Positions 52,661 through 60,026 of a stretch of 64,000 bases of DNA are shown piece by piece. The stretch's first letter is position 1. Every line of letters begins with the position of its first letter. The notes under the pieces were generated by a model. It saw only the letters and a program-made list of their open reading frames with translations, searched no databases and had not been told where the DNA came from. The DNA comes from Rufibacter immobilis. GTDB lineage: Bacteria > Bacteroidota > Bacteroidia > Cytophagales > Hymenobacteraceae. A program made the position numbers and the translations under genes. The stretch lies in contig NZ_RJJE01000017.1 in assembly GCF_003721565.1 (NCBI RefSeq), positions 732,636 through 796,635 on the forward strand. Reading direction: 5' to 3'.

Positions 52661-53250
52661 GCCGGCGCCTAACCACACAGACAGATGCGGACGTGCTCAT
52701 TGAGCACCTCTACAAGGGGAAAGGAACCCTCACGCCGGCGCTGGAGGAAAAGCTGGACCGTCTGCAGTCCTGCCTGGAGCTGACCAGGAAGTACGGCTCC
52801 AGGCTGAAAGTCATTCCCATGCTGGTCAAGAAATACAACCGCGACGGCAAGAAATATTCCGCGCACACCGCCCAGGAAGACTTCGATGATTGCCAGGAAG
52901 TCTTCGGGGCAGGGACCCAAACCAACCGCATGTTCTGGTTTGACATTGTGCTGGGCATGATGATGGATACCCGCAATGCCATTCTGGCCACGCGCAATTA
53001 CAAGGCCGCCAGTCTGGTGGAAGTCCGGATGCTCAACGCCATCAAAGACTTCATTGGGGACAATGAGGCCTACCCGGTTGACAAACTGCAGCCGCAGAAT
53101 GTGGAGGTAGGATTCTTCCCTGAGCTGCTGAATGTGAAACTTCCGGACAACCTGGAGGAACAGCTGAAGAAATTGAAAGAGGCGAAAAAACGCAAAGACC
53201 TCATGATTGAAGGAGAGGCGCAGGATGCGGAGGTAATCCCAAATGAATAA
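52657..53250 (+). CDS. Terminase-associated protein
   Basis: 197 residues, mostly helical: VLIEHLYKGKGTLTPALEEK, FDIVLGMMMDTRNAILATRN, then a charged C-terminal coil. ATGA overlap with TerS-like gene and 8-bp overlap with terL. Role unknown, plausibly part of packaging. Confidence 0.55.
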   Translation: MSRRLTTQTDADVLIEHLYKGKGTLTPALEEKLDRLQSCLELTRKYGSRLKVIPMLVKKYNRDGKKYSAHTAQEDFDDCQEVFGAGTQTNRMFWFDIVLGMMMDTRNAILATRNYKAASLVEVRMLNAIKDFIGDNEAYPVDKLQPQNVEVGFFPELLNVKLPDNLEEQLKKLKEAKKRKDLMIEGEAQDAEVIPNE

Positions 53251-54880
53251 GCCGAAAGCACCGGCGAAAAAGATGCACATGAACGTGCCTCAGCTCATGT
53301 TTGAGCTGATTTTCGCGCAGATCAACATCATCCTGTGGGGAAGGGCAACCGGTAAGACCGAGGGACCAATGGCCCGCTTCACGCTCCGGAACATCTTCAC
53401 GATGCCCCGGAGCAATGGCTTTCTGATCGGGACCACATACGAGCAGCTGCTGACACGCACGCTGCCTCCGCTGTTTGCGGCCTGGGAGAAATTCGGTTAC
53501 CGGGAGAACGAGCATTTTTGGGTAGGCAAAGCGCCCCCGGCGAAACTGAAGATACAGAAAGCCTACCGGAGCCCGCTCAAGAATGACACCTATATCCAGT
53601 GGTTCAACGGCTCAGGCGTTTATCTGGTGAGCCAGGACAGGCCCGGCAGCATCAACGGTGTCCGGACGCAATGGGGGGCCGGAGATGAGGCCAAGCTCCT
53701 GAACCATGAGAAACTGAAGGACGAGGCTTTGCTTACCATGGCCGGCTACGCTGACGTGTTCGGCCACCTGAGCAATTACCTGAGCCTGCTGTTCTGCTCT
53801 GACATGCCCAACACGTCTAAGGGTAACTGGCTCTTTGATTACAAAGAGCTCATGGACCCGGAGATCATTGAGGGAATCCTGCAATGCCAGGTAAAGATGA
53901 TGGAGCTGCGCGACCTTATGGCCAAAACCAGCCCATCCAACCACTTCAAACTGCAGAAAGAGTACAACAAGTTTGACGGTTACTGCAATGAGCTCCGGAA
54001 AAACACGGTCTACTGCAGCTATGCCTCGACGCTGGATAACATCCATGCCCTGGGCATAGAGCCGATCAAGAACTTCAAGCGCTCCCTCACTGATCTGGTG
54101 TTCCAGCTGTCCGTTCTCAACAACCGAATCCTGGCCGTGGAGAACGGATTCTACGGTTTGCTAAATGAGGACGAGCACGGCTATGATGCCGTAAACTATG
54201 ACTATGTGGACCTGCTGGAGCGACAGCCGGGCCAAACGCTGGTGAAGGACTGCCGTTGGGATGCCGATCTGGACAGAAACCAGCCGCTGGACATTGCCTG
54301 TGACTACAACAACGCGATCAACTCCGTGGTGGTGGGGCAGCGCAGGGGGCGGCAATACCGCTTCCTTAATTCGCTTTACGTGGAAAGGCCATTGGTTCTG
54401 AAGGACTGCGTGAAACGGTTCTGTGAGTATTATAAGCACATGCACACCCGCCACGTGAACTACTACTTTGACCATACGGCCGTGGCCAGAACGGCCAGCA
54501 CCAACCTGAGTTTCGCGGATGAATGGAAACTGGAGCTGGAGCGCAACGGCTGGACCGTCACCATGCACTACCTGGGCCAGGCCTCCAGCCACATGAGCCG
54601 GTACCGCCTTTGGGAGCTGGCTTTCTCAGGTGACAACCGGGTGAGTAAATTCATCTACAACAAGACGAACTGCAAAGCCTGGCAGATCTCCTGCCAACAG
54701 GCAGGAATCGTGCGCTCAGGGGACAAGTTCAGCAAGGACAAATCGTCAGAAAAGAAAAGCTCAGGCGTACCACCCGCCGAGGCCACCCACATAAGCGAGG
54801 CCGGCGACTGCCTCTGGTGGGGTACGCAGCGCCGGAAAGTGCAGAATAATTATGGTTTCGTTGATACACAAGTGATGTAA
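53243..54880 (+). CDS. Terminase large subunit
   Basis: 545 residues. ATPase: Walker A WGRATGKTEGPMAR (about 32-45), Walker B region WGAGDEAKLLNHEK (about 143-156), coupling motif FCSDMPNTSKGNW. A C-terminal RNase H-like nuclease part starts with DIACDYNNAINSVVVGQRRG (first acidic residue near 351), then HVNYYFDHTAVARTAS. It drives DNA into the prohead and cuts the concatemer. Confidence 0.85.
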   Translation: MNKPKAPAKKMHMNVPQLMFELIFAQINIILWGRATGKTEGPMARFTLRNIFTMPRSNGFLIGTTYEQLLTRTLPPLFAAWEKFGYRENEHFWVGKAPPAKLKIQKAYRSPLKNDTYIQWFNGSGVYLVSQDRPGSINGVRTQWGAGDEAKLLNHEKLKDEALLTMAGYADVFGHLSNYLSLLFCSDMPNTSKGNWLFDYKELMDPEIIEGILQCQVKMMELRDLMAKTSPSNHFKLQKEYNKFDGYCNELRKNTVYCSYASTLDNIHALGIEPIKNFKRSLTDLVFQLSVLNNRILAVENGFYGLLNEDEHGYDAVNYDYVDLLERQPGQTLVKDCRWDADLDRNQPLDIACDYNNAINSVVVGQRRGRQYRFLNSLYVERPLVLKDCVKRFCEYYKHMHTRHVNYYFDHTAVARTASTNLSFADEWKLELERNGWTVTMHYLGQASSHMSRYRLWELAFSGDNRVSKFIYNKTNCKAWQISCQQAGIVRSGDKFSKDKSSEKKSSGVPPAEATHISEAGDCLWWGTQRRKVQNNYGFVDTQVM

Positions 54881-54883
54881 GCG

Positions 54884-55114
54884 ATGGATGCTATTGACAG
54901 ATTGAAAGCGTTTTTAGACAAAACAGCTGCAATCAAAAGGAAAAGTATAAGCAGGCAAGTGATTGAGGTACACGGACCTATGGTGCCTCTTAAATCTGTA
55001 CTTGAATTGCTGGACTGCTACCAGGAAGGTACACTGGAGGCCTTCCTGGACCAAAGGGACCTGTGGGCTCCCAAGGAAAACAGGACCACCTACCAGGAAG
55101 CGGGCGGCTGCTAA
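54884..55114 (+). CDS. Small protein after terminase
   Basis: 76 residues: IDRLKAFLDKTAAIKRKSIS and LELLDCYQEGTLEAFLDQRD. Helical, 3 bp after terL, last gene before a terminator. Unknown. Confidence 0.55.
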   Translation: MDAIDRLKAFLDKTAAIKRKSISRQVIEVHGPMVPLKSVLELLDCYQEGTLEAFLDQRDLWAPKENRTTYQEAGGC

Positions 55115-55134
55115 AGCACCGGGCTATCCACTTC

Positions 55135-55167
55135 AATGCCCTGGCACCTAAAGGAGCCAGGGCATTT
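55135..55167 (+). terminator. Terminator of the packaging operon
   Basis: ATGCCCTGGC, loop, GCCAGGGCAT then TTCCCGTTT. Ends the late packaging unit before the gene-free stretch. Confidence 0.7.
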
Positions 55168-55211
55168 CCCGTTTCTATCCCTGCCGCGTTCCAAATCGGC
55201 GCGTAATTTGC

Positions 55212-55219
55212 TATCTTTG
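55212..55219 (+). promoter_or_regulatory. TATCTTTG -7 box of putative ncRNA
   Basis: Exact TAnnTTTG match. No clear TTTG -33 box lies at the usual distance, so the call depends on the -7 box and on the terminator about 700 bp downstream. Confidence 0.45.
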
Positions 55220-55224
55220 AGTTC

Positions 55225-55883
55225 CTTCCATGAGTGCCGCCAGTACTCGTAACGCCCGGTAACTTCAGCCTACCATAGCTGGCCGGGCGTTTGGCGTTTA
55301 GGGCCACGTCCACAAGCCCAGGCCAATGCTCCGTTCCTCCGCACCCGCCTGGCCATAGGGGGCCGCCCCGTGCCTCCTGTGCCCGGCCATTCCGCTGCGC
55401 TCCATTTACCCGTTCACCTCCGGCACCAGGCAGAAACTTAGATGGTGCCTGCGGCGGGCTCTATGTGCTCGTGCCTCGCTGCGGCCTTCAGCCTCCACCG
55501 TACCCTGCCACTCCGCTGCGCTCCATGGCAGTGCCCGGTGCCCATGAAGCACCAGCCCAGCAACTCCGCTTCGCTCCATTCCTGGTCCGTTGCAACATGG
55601 GGGGCCGCTTTGCACGGTCATATATCCCTCTTTCCGCCCCCGCAATTGCAAACGACCCCCAGCGCGGGACGTGGTTTGCTCTCCGAGGTTTTTCTTCTCT
55701 CTTAATATCAATACAATGTAAATGCTTGATAATCTGCAATAAGTGGCTAAAAAGTTGTCGGGATTATGCTGCAATGAGGGGCGTTTGTGCACCTTCTATG
55801 GTGCAATTGCTCTTTTTGCAGGACGCAATTCGCGAATTGCAGTTCGTCAAAGCATTCAAAGGGGTGCAAATTCAGAACTTCTA
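55225..55883 (+). ncRNA. Candidate large structured phage RNA
   Basis: About 660-700 bp with no plausible gene on either strand, GC-rich to about 55,640 and then AT-richer, bounded by a TATCTTTG box and a strong terminator. Inner features: stem AACGCCCGG (55,251) with CCGGGCGTT (55,282); three near-copies of CTCCGCTGCGCTCCAT (about 55,391, 55,509, 55,560); a perfect 16-bp palindrome GCAATTCGCGAATTGC (55,825-55,840); and further GCAATTGC strings. Long open frames exist here but are Pro/Arg/Ala/Ser-rich without protein-like patterns. Size and placement recall ornate phage RNAs such as GOLLD and ROOL; no sequence match is claimed. Confidence 0.4.
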
Positions 55884-55923
55884 TTAAAAGAAGAAGGCCC
55901 TCTGCAAGGGCCTTCTTCTTTTA
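55884..55923. terminator. Strong bidirectional terminator
   Basis: TTAAAAGAAGAAGGCCC, loop TCTGCAA, and its complement ending CTTTTAA. It ends the putative RNA on one side and the small minus-strand gene on the other. Confidence 0.85.
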
Positions 55924-55925
55924 AG

Positions 55926-56075
55926 CTACTTCTTTTTGCCGCCGGACGGCTTGTTAGGTGATTGACTTAGAACTGAACCTGCTAGGCTCTTTGCTGCAGC
56001 CGAGTAGCGGTTGTCTTGTAACACTTTACTGGCTAACGTTGCCAGTGGCTTGGATGATTGGCCTGATTTTGGCAT
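55926..56075 (-). CDS. 49-residue Ser/Lys-rich protein
   Basis: MPKSGQSSKPLATLASKVLQ and on, with ASKVLQDNRYSAAAKSLAGS and a basic end GGKKK. It resembles the widespread tiny family with ASKVLRDGRTSKAAKS-type motifs, which I recall near mobile genes and toxin-antitoxin loci. The minus-strand promoter TATATTTG at 56,104-56,111 lies 29 bp upstream. Function unknown. Confidence 0.6.
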   Translation of the reverse strand: MPKSGQSSKPLATLASKVLQDNRYSAAAKSLAGSVLSQSPNKPSGGKKK

Positions 56076-56103
56076 AAAATTGATTTTTAAGTTTATGATA
56101 TTG

Positions 56104-56162
56104 CAAATATAAAAGATTTCTTGAGCAAAGTAGAGGTATAAGGAAACTTTTTAGTATATTTG
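56104..56162. promoter_or_regulatory. Divergent TATATTTG promoters
   Basis: Two exact TAnnTTTG boxes facing away from each other: minus strand at 56,104-56,111 for the 49-residue gene, plus strand at 56,155-56,162 for the toxin gene. Host-type boxes, unlike the late motif. Confidence 0.6.
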
Positions 56163-56190
56163 CGTAAGATCTAACAAAAACAAAATTTCT

Positions 56191-56532
56191 ATGAAGGAAC
56201 TCCTACGAATTGAATTCGAGGAAGACGCAGAGGAATTTTTGGATGCATTACCTGAGAAAACTAGATTGAAGTTCATTTTATGCTTCAGAAGGGTTTCGGC
56301 TGGGGAAAAGGGGAGGTTCTTTACAAAGCTCTCTGGCTACAAAAATCTTTGGGAATTCCGAGTCGAAGCAGACAAGACCTGGTATAGGCTGTTTGCTTTT
56401 TACAGTGAAACAGAGAAGTCACTTATCATCTGTACTAATGGTTTCACGAAACAGAAAAATAAGACACCTAAGAGTCAAATCAACAAAGCAATAGCTTTGA
56501 AAGACTCTTATCACAATAAGGATGACTCTTAA
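56191..56532 (+). CDS. HigB/RelE-type toxin
   Basis: 113 residues of the RelE/Gp49-like toxin family: LRIEFEEDAEEFLDALPEKT, KFILCFRRVSAGEKGRFFTK, GYKNLWEFRVEADKTWYRLF, IICTNGFTKQKNKTPKSQIN. Such toxins cleave mRNA at the ribosome. The antitoxin gene follows 68 bp downstream, the toxin-first order of HigBA. The gene and its surroundings are more AT-rich than the phage late genes, suggesting separate acquisition. Confidence 0.85.
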   Translation: MKELLRIEFEEDAEEFLDALPEKTRLKFILCFRRVSAGEKGRFFTKLSGYKNLWEFRVEADKTWYRLFAFYSETEKSLIICTNGFTKQKNKTPKSQINKAIALKDSYHNKDDS

Positions 56533-56600
56533 CAGAGTCATCCTTTAATATACTTTGATGCCCTTTATAAGGATCAACTAACCACTAAGAGCAAACTATC

Positions 56601-56978
56601 ATGGCAGCACTAACTAAAGAATTTCTCGATCAAGATAGAAGGAGGAGAGACGAACCAAGAAAGCCAAGAAAATCATTAGAAGAACTCACCGCTAAGTATT
56701 ACGGAGAAAAGGGCACTCCAGAAAGACAACAGTTCGAGTTCGATTTATCACTAGAAATGTTGAGTGAGAAAATCAAAGAAATGAGAAAGGCGAAACACTT
56801 GACCCAAGAACAATTAGGAGATATTATTGGAGTACAAAAAGCTCAAATCTCTAAATTAGAAAAAGGATCAAGAAATGTAACTATTGAAACTATAACTAAG
56901 GTTTTCAAGGCTTTACAAGCAAATGTAAAACTGAAGGTTGAAATTGCCCCAGTTGAAGAACTGGCTATTCACATCTAA
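56601..56978 (+). CDS. HigA-type antitoxin, XRE HTH
   Basis: 125 residues. A disordered, basic N-terminus (DQDRRRRDEPRKPRKSLEEL), then an XRE HTH at about 62-115: LSEKIKEMRKAKHLTQEQLG, VQKAQISKLEKGSRNVTIET. It should neutralise the toxin and repress the operon. An inter-gene hairpin (56,518-56,546) overlaps the toxin stop. Confidence 0.85.
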   Translation: MAALTKEFLDQDRRRRDEPRKPRKSLEELTAKYYGEKGTPERQQFEFDLSLEMLSEKIKEMRKAKHLTQEQLGDIIGVQKAQISKLEKGSRNVTIETITKVFKALQANVKLKVEIAPVEELAIHI

Positions 56979-57157
56979 AAAGCTTTTGGCTTTAATTTTC
57001 ATGATCTAAATCTATTATTAGTCAATTTATAATAATAGGCTTCATTACAACTTCACCACGTAGCATCACATTAATGTAAAACATTAAAAAGAAATCATTA
57101 ATTAGCTTGTCACTAATTAATGGAAATTTATTCTCTAGAATTCCTTTATAGAAATTT

Positions 57158-57190
57158 AAGGCTCCTAATAGTTAGGAGCCTTTTTTTTTA
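57158..57190 (+). terminator. Terminator after the TA pair
   Basis: AAGGCTCCTAA, TAG, TTAGGAGCCTT then T8. The rest of 56,979-57,269 is AT-rich with no gene. Confidence 0.85.
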
Positions 57191-57269
57191 TTTTATATAA
57201 ATAGCATTTCAAAGGATTAATCGAATGTTGTAGCTTTAAGGCCTCAAATTAATTTATAAACAAAATAGT

Positions 57270-57611
57270 ATGGTGTATTTTATACTTTGGATTATGCTGA
57301 GTGCCCTAGTTGGCGCTATTGGAAGCTCTCGTAAGATTGGGTTTGGAGGAGCTTTCTTATGGTCACTATTGCTAAGCCCTCTTTTGGGTTTTGTGATTGC
57401 CATTGTCTCACCTAACAAGGAGGAAGAGGAAAGAAAGCAAGCTGCCTACGATCTACAAAAAGAACAGTATTTAGCTGTAAAGAAACTTAATGAGGACAAG
57501 CCCCAAACCTCAATTGTTGATGATTTAACAAAGCTTGCTGAACTGAAAGAGAAGGGGCTAATTACTGATGAGGAGATGCAGAAGGCAAAAGATAAATTGC
57601 TTGGAAATTAA
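57270..57611 (+). CDS. Two-TM protein with SHOCT domain
   Basis: 113 residues: membrane segments YFILWIMLSALVGAIG and GGAFLWSLLLSPLLGFVIAI, a charged linker, and a C-terminal SHOCT motif DDLTKLAELKEKGLITDEEM then QKAKDKLLG. SHOCT domains pair with many membrane or regulatory modules and are thought to oligomerise. Probably a lysogenic accessory gene. Confidence 0.75.
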   Translation: MVYFILWIMLSALVGAIGSSRKIGFGGAFLWSLLLSPLLGFVIAIVSPNKEEEERKQAAYDLQKEQYLAVKKLNEDKPQTSIVDDLTKLAELKEKGLITDEEMQKAKDKLLGN

Positions 57612-57643
57612 CTTGTTAAGAATTTTGAGCCTGTTTTCTGGAA

Positions 57644-57700
57644 AACCCCCAAAAACAGAAAGCCCCGGCTATTTGCCGGGGCTTTCTGTTTTTGGGGGTT
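57644..57700. terminator. Bidirectional terminator with 26-bp stem
   Basis: Perfect stem beginning AACCCCCAAAAACAGAAAGC around a TATTT loop, between the SHOCT gene and the RHH gene. The stop codon and last codons of the RHH gene lie inside it. Confidence 0.85.
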
Positions 57701-57845
57701 TGGTGATTCCTAGACCTTTATCTAAAAATTCACTTGCTAGGGTAGAAATAGTTACACCTTTCTTTCCTTCTAGTTTTCGCTCAAGTTGAATTTTTAACAA
57801 TTCTCTATGAGCCTCCTCTGAAATATCTACAGTTGTTTTAGCCAT
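57669..57845 (-). CDS. Ribbon-helix-helix regulator
   Basis: 58 residues: MAKTTVDISEEAHRELLKIQ, then EGKKGVTISTLASEFLDKGL. The strand TTVDIS and two helices are the RHH (CopG-like) fold; no partner toxin is adjacent. Its last residues TKPPKTESPGK are encoded by the terminator stem, so the gene's end was probably reshaped by that hairpin. Divergent from the antirepressor gene. Confidence 0.7.
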   Translation of the reverse strand: MAKTTVDISEEAHRELLKIQLERKLEGKKGVTISTLASEFLDKGLGITKPPKTESPGK

Positions 57846-57902
57846 ACACAAACATAGATTAAATTAATCTTTTTACAAAAGTTGCATATTTACTTTTCTT
57901 TG

Positions 57903-57915
57903 CTGTAATTTACAG
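57903..57915. promoter_or_regulatory. Operator-like palindrome
   Basis: CTGTAATTTACAG, with a further ACTGTAA half-site at 57,931 and the palindrome AGATTAAATTAATCT at about 57,855. These lie between the RHH gene and the antirepressor gene; RHH proteins bind such paired half-sites. Confidence 0.5.
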
Positions 57916-57941
57916 TAGAAAAAGCAAATAACTGTAATATA

Positions 57942-58496
57942 ATGAAAGCACTTACCAGGACAGTGGCCACAGTCAACAATGTGTCAATTCTTATAGTGGA
58001 GAATGGGGAGAAAATTGTGCCTATCAGACCTATATGCAAAGCAATGGGAATTGATGAAGACTCTCAAAAAAGGAAGATTGAAGGAGACGAAATTCTTAGT
58101 TCAGTTGCCACCCTCAGCATGGCAACTGGAGCAGACGGGAAGAACTACGAAATGTTCTGTATTCCTTATGAATTCATCTTTGGATGGCTCTTTACAATCA
58201 ATCCGAAGAATGTCAAACCGGAAGCTCAAGCAGCGGTAACAGAATATAAACTGGCATGCTATAAAGCCCTTTTTAGAAGCTTCACCGCGAAAGCTCTATT
58301 TCTGGAGCACAAGGAAGCAGCAATGAAAGCACAAATTGAAGTGGTGAACAAAGTAAGCAGAGATTTCAGGGAAGCCCAAAGTACCCTAAAATTGGCAAAG
58401 GCACGGCTGAATACCCTAAAAGATACAACCCTAGAGGAGTGGGAGGCTAACAACAGACAGCTATCCTTTGAATTTCCAGAAGAAACCGAAGAATAA
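57942..58496 (+). CDS. Phage antirepressor (P22_AR_N type)
   Basis: 184 residues: the N-terminal antirepressor domain (about 1-110) with VNNVSILIVENGEKIVPIRP, CKAMGIDEDSQKRKIEGDEI and FCIPYEFIFGWLFTINPKNV, then a coiled coil (EVVNKVSRDFREAQSTLKLA). It would bind and inactivate a repressor and trigger lytic growth. Control by the divergent RHH protein is likely from the layout. Own terminator follows. Confidence 0.85.
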   Translation: MKALTRTVATVNNVSILIVENGEKIVPIRPICKAMGIDEDSQKRKIEGDEILSSVATLSMATGADGKNYEMFCIPYEFIFGWLFTINPKNVKPEAQAAVTEYKLACYKALFRSFTAKALFLEHKEAAMKAQIEVVNKVSRDFREAQSTLKLAKARLNTLKDTTLEEWEANNRQLSFEFPEETEE

Positions 58497-58501
58497 AAAA
58501 A

Positions 58502-58526
58502 AGCCCGGATGTTGGAGCATCCGGGC
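58502..58526 (+). terminator. Terminator after the antirepressor
   Basis: GCCCGGATG, TTGGAG, CATCCGGGC. Confidence 0.75.
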
Positions 58527-58574
58527 ATGCTTAACAGATAAATCCGTCAAACATTTTAATCAGAACCCAAAGGT

Positions 58575-58682
58575 ATGAAAAAGACCTTAAACAAGGAACT
58601 GGCACCCATCGGGCGCTGGCTTCTACGCGGAAACGCAAAGGCAAAAACAGTGATCACCCCTAAACCGCAGCCAAGAGCATGA
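58575..58682 (+). CDS. 35-residue basic protein
   Basis: MKKTLNKELAPIGRWLLRGN then AKAKTVITPKPQPRA. ATGA overlap with the next gene supports translation. Unknown. Confidence 0.45.
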   Translation: MKKTLNKELAPIGRWLLRGNAKAKTVITPKPQPRA

Positions 58683-58945
58683 CAGATATCAGAGATGTAA
58701 AAGAGCCGCTGCTGGTGAAAAACCCACTCAACACCAAACATTTCAACCTCATGCCGCTCTTCTGGCTCACAGACAAGGAAAACGCCAAATCCCCGCATGA
58801 ACTGAGTGAGAACATTGAGGAAATCATCCGTTTCGTCACGCTCTACCACCACCCCCAGGAGGCAGACCCCATGCAGCTTAAAACAACCCTGGGATTCCTT
58901 TTTGACCTAAAAGATATGTTCCACCACATGACGGAATTGAAGTAA
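58679..58945 (+). CDS. Phage protein, unknown
   Basis: 88 residues: VKNPLNTKHFNLMPLFWLTD and helices ENIEEIIRFVTLYHHPQEAD, TLGFLFDLKDMFHHMTELK. Starts by ATGA and shares one base with the next start. Unknown. Confidence 0.6.
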   Translation: MTDIRDVKEPLLVKNPLNTKHFNLMPLFWLTDKENAKSPHELSENIEEIIRFVTLYHHPQEADPMQLKTTLGFLFDLKDMFHHMTELK

Positions 58946-59184
58946 TGGCCTGTAACTGTGCCTCAGAAATAGCCATGCAGGCCGTGGAGCAGCAGCCACT
59001 GCCAGGCAAAAGAATCGTAGCCGCACAAATACAAAGGTCATTGAGAATTATTCAAAAAGATGGTAAAAGCACTCTAAGCGCCTTCACGTATTCCAACATG
59101 GAATTAACTGTAGAAGGAGAGGAAGAAGAGACAACCATGCCCGTGATTCATAAATTCTGTCCCTGGTGCGGTCAGGAAAAATGA
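58945..59184 (+). CDS. Zinc-binding small protein
   Basis: 79 residues with CNC at the N-terminus (residues 3-5) and CPWCG near the C-terminus, a split four-Cys zinc site around a beta region QRSLRIIQKDGKSTLSAFTY. Coupled to the previous gene by TAATG. Confidence 0.6.
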   Translation: MACNCASEIAMQAVEQQPLPGKRIVAAQIQRSLRIIQKDGKSTLSAFTYSNMELTVEGEEEETTMPVIHKFCPWCGQEK

Positions 59185-59187
59185 CAG

Positions 59188-59394
59188 ATGCCAATGCGTA
59201 CGCCCAAAGGATATATGTTGCTCGTCTGCCAGGACCTTTTTAATCCTGAGTTGACCCATATTATGCTAAAAGGTGTGCCTATTGGCTTTATAGAACGCAG
59301 GAAAACCACTTATCGGGCCATTGCCACAAACGGCCGAAGAAAATCGTTTAGAGGCGCTAAAAAAGCCCTCCTATACCTTGTCAAGCAGAAATGA
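59188..59394 (+). CDS. Small basic phage protein
   Basis: 68 residues: GYMLLVCQDLFNPELTHIML, ERRKTTYRAIATNGRRKSFR. Strongly basic C-terminal half. ATGA overlap with the following P-loop gene. Confidence 0.55.
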   Translation: MPMRTPKGYMLLVCQDLFNPELTHIMLKGVPIGFIERRKTTYRAIATNGRRKSFRGAKKALLYLVKQK

Positions 59395-59828
59395 CCAAAT
59401 CAGAACTTTATTTCAAAAACAAGGCAGAATTGCCGGAATTAAAAGAGAAAACCATGAAAAAGAAAGCGATAATCCTGTCAGGTGGCGGGGCCAGCGGTAA
59501 AAGCACCCAGCTCTGGAAGCTCCATGCAAATGGAAAAATGCAGATTTTAATGCCGGAGGTACCGCGCCAGCCTATAGTATTCGTGAATCCCGACACCGAT
59601 ATTATTGGAATAGATGAAATTGGCGATATGCATACCCTTAGGTTTTGGGTTAATCGTGCCCGATTCTTTGTGCAGGGAGAAGGCCGTGAGCTGTTCCCCC
59701 AGCTGGTGCTAGCCACGCAGCTGAGGATAAACGAGGACACCCACCAGTACACTGCCCACCAGATGGTGAAGTACAAGCCTGTGCCAGAATTTATACTTAA
59801 CATTCAAGGAAAATGTGCCCGTGCATGA
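59391..59828 (+). CDS. P-loop NTPase-like phage protein
   Basis: 145 residues: Walker A AIILSGGGASGKSTQLWKLH (GGGASGKST near 31-39) and a possible Walker B DIIGIDEIGDMHTLRF. The rest (RFFVQGEGRELFPQLVLATQ) suggests a compact P-loop ATPase or kinase. The overlap with the upstream gene favours the long start over an internal ATG at 59,454. Role unknown. Confidence 0.65.
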   Translation: MTKSELYFKNKAELPELKEKTMKKKAIILSGGGASGKSTQLWKLHANGKMQILMPEVPRQPIVFVNPDTDIIGIDEIGDMHTLRFWVNRARFFVQGEGRELFPQLVLATQLRINEDTHQYTAHQMVKYKPVPEFILNIQGKCARA

Positions 59829-59893
59829 TAGAACAGAATAAGGCCATAGTTGAAAAGCAGCCGCTGGAGGACCAATACTGCCCATGGCGCTGA
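59813..59893 (+). CDS. Possible 26-residue Cys peptide
   Basis: MCPCMIEQNKAIVEKQPLED then QYCPWR, overlapping the end of the P-loop gene. The CPC and CPW pattern echoes the zinc-binding gene at 58,945, but the frame is too short to be sure. Confidence 0.3.
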   Translation: MCPCMIEQNKAIVEKQPLEDQYCPWR

Positions 59894-59912
59894 CAAAGAA
59901 AAGTAGCAAAGA

Positions 59913-59942
59913 AAACAGGCGCTAAAGTCAAAAAGCCTGTTT
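59913..59942 (+). terminator. Weak hairpin before late promoter L4
   Basis: AAAACAGGC, loop with GCTAAAGTCAAAAA, GCCTGTTT. A reduced relative of the hairpins that precede L2 and L3. Confidence 0.45.
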
Positions 59943-59958
59943 CGACGCTGTTTGGCAG

Positions 59959-59994
59959 TGTCCTTTTTCACCGAAGCCTGGCTGAGGAACTTTG
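59959..59994 (+). promoter_or_regulatory. Late promoter copy L4
   Basis: TGTCCTTTTT, 22 bp, TTTG, with -7 box GAACTTTG. It serves one gene only (60,027-60,260). Confidence 0.72.
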
Positions 59995-60026
59995 AGCTTT
60001 CAAAGTAATTCAGACCAGGCTTTTTT

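Noticed and set aside
55291-55887. A 198-codon open frame on the plus strand, with others on the minus strand, in the GC-rich gap
   Set aside because: Rich in Pro, Arg, Ala and Ser with no recognisable fold pattern; open frames arise easily in GC-rich DNA, and repeats and stems cut across them. Treated as candidate RNA.
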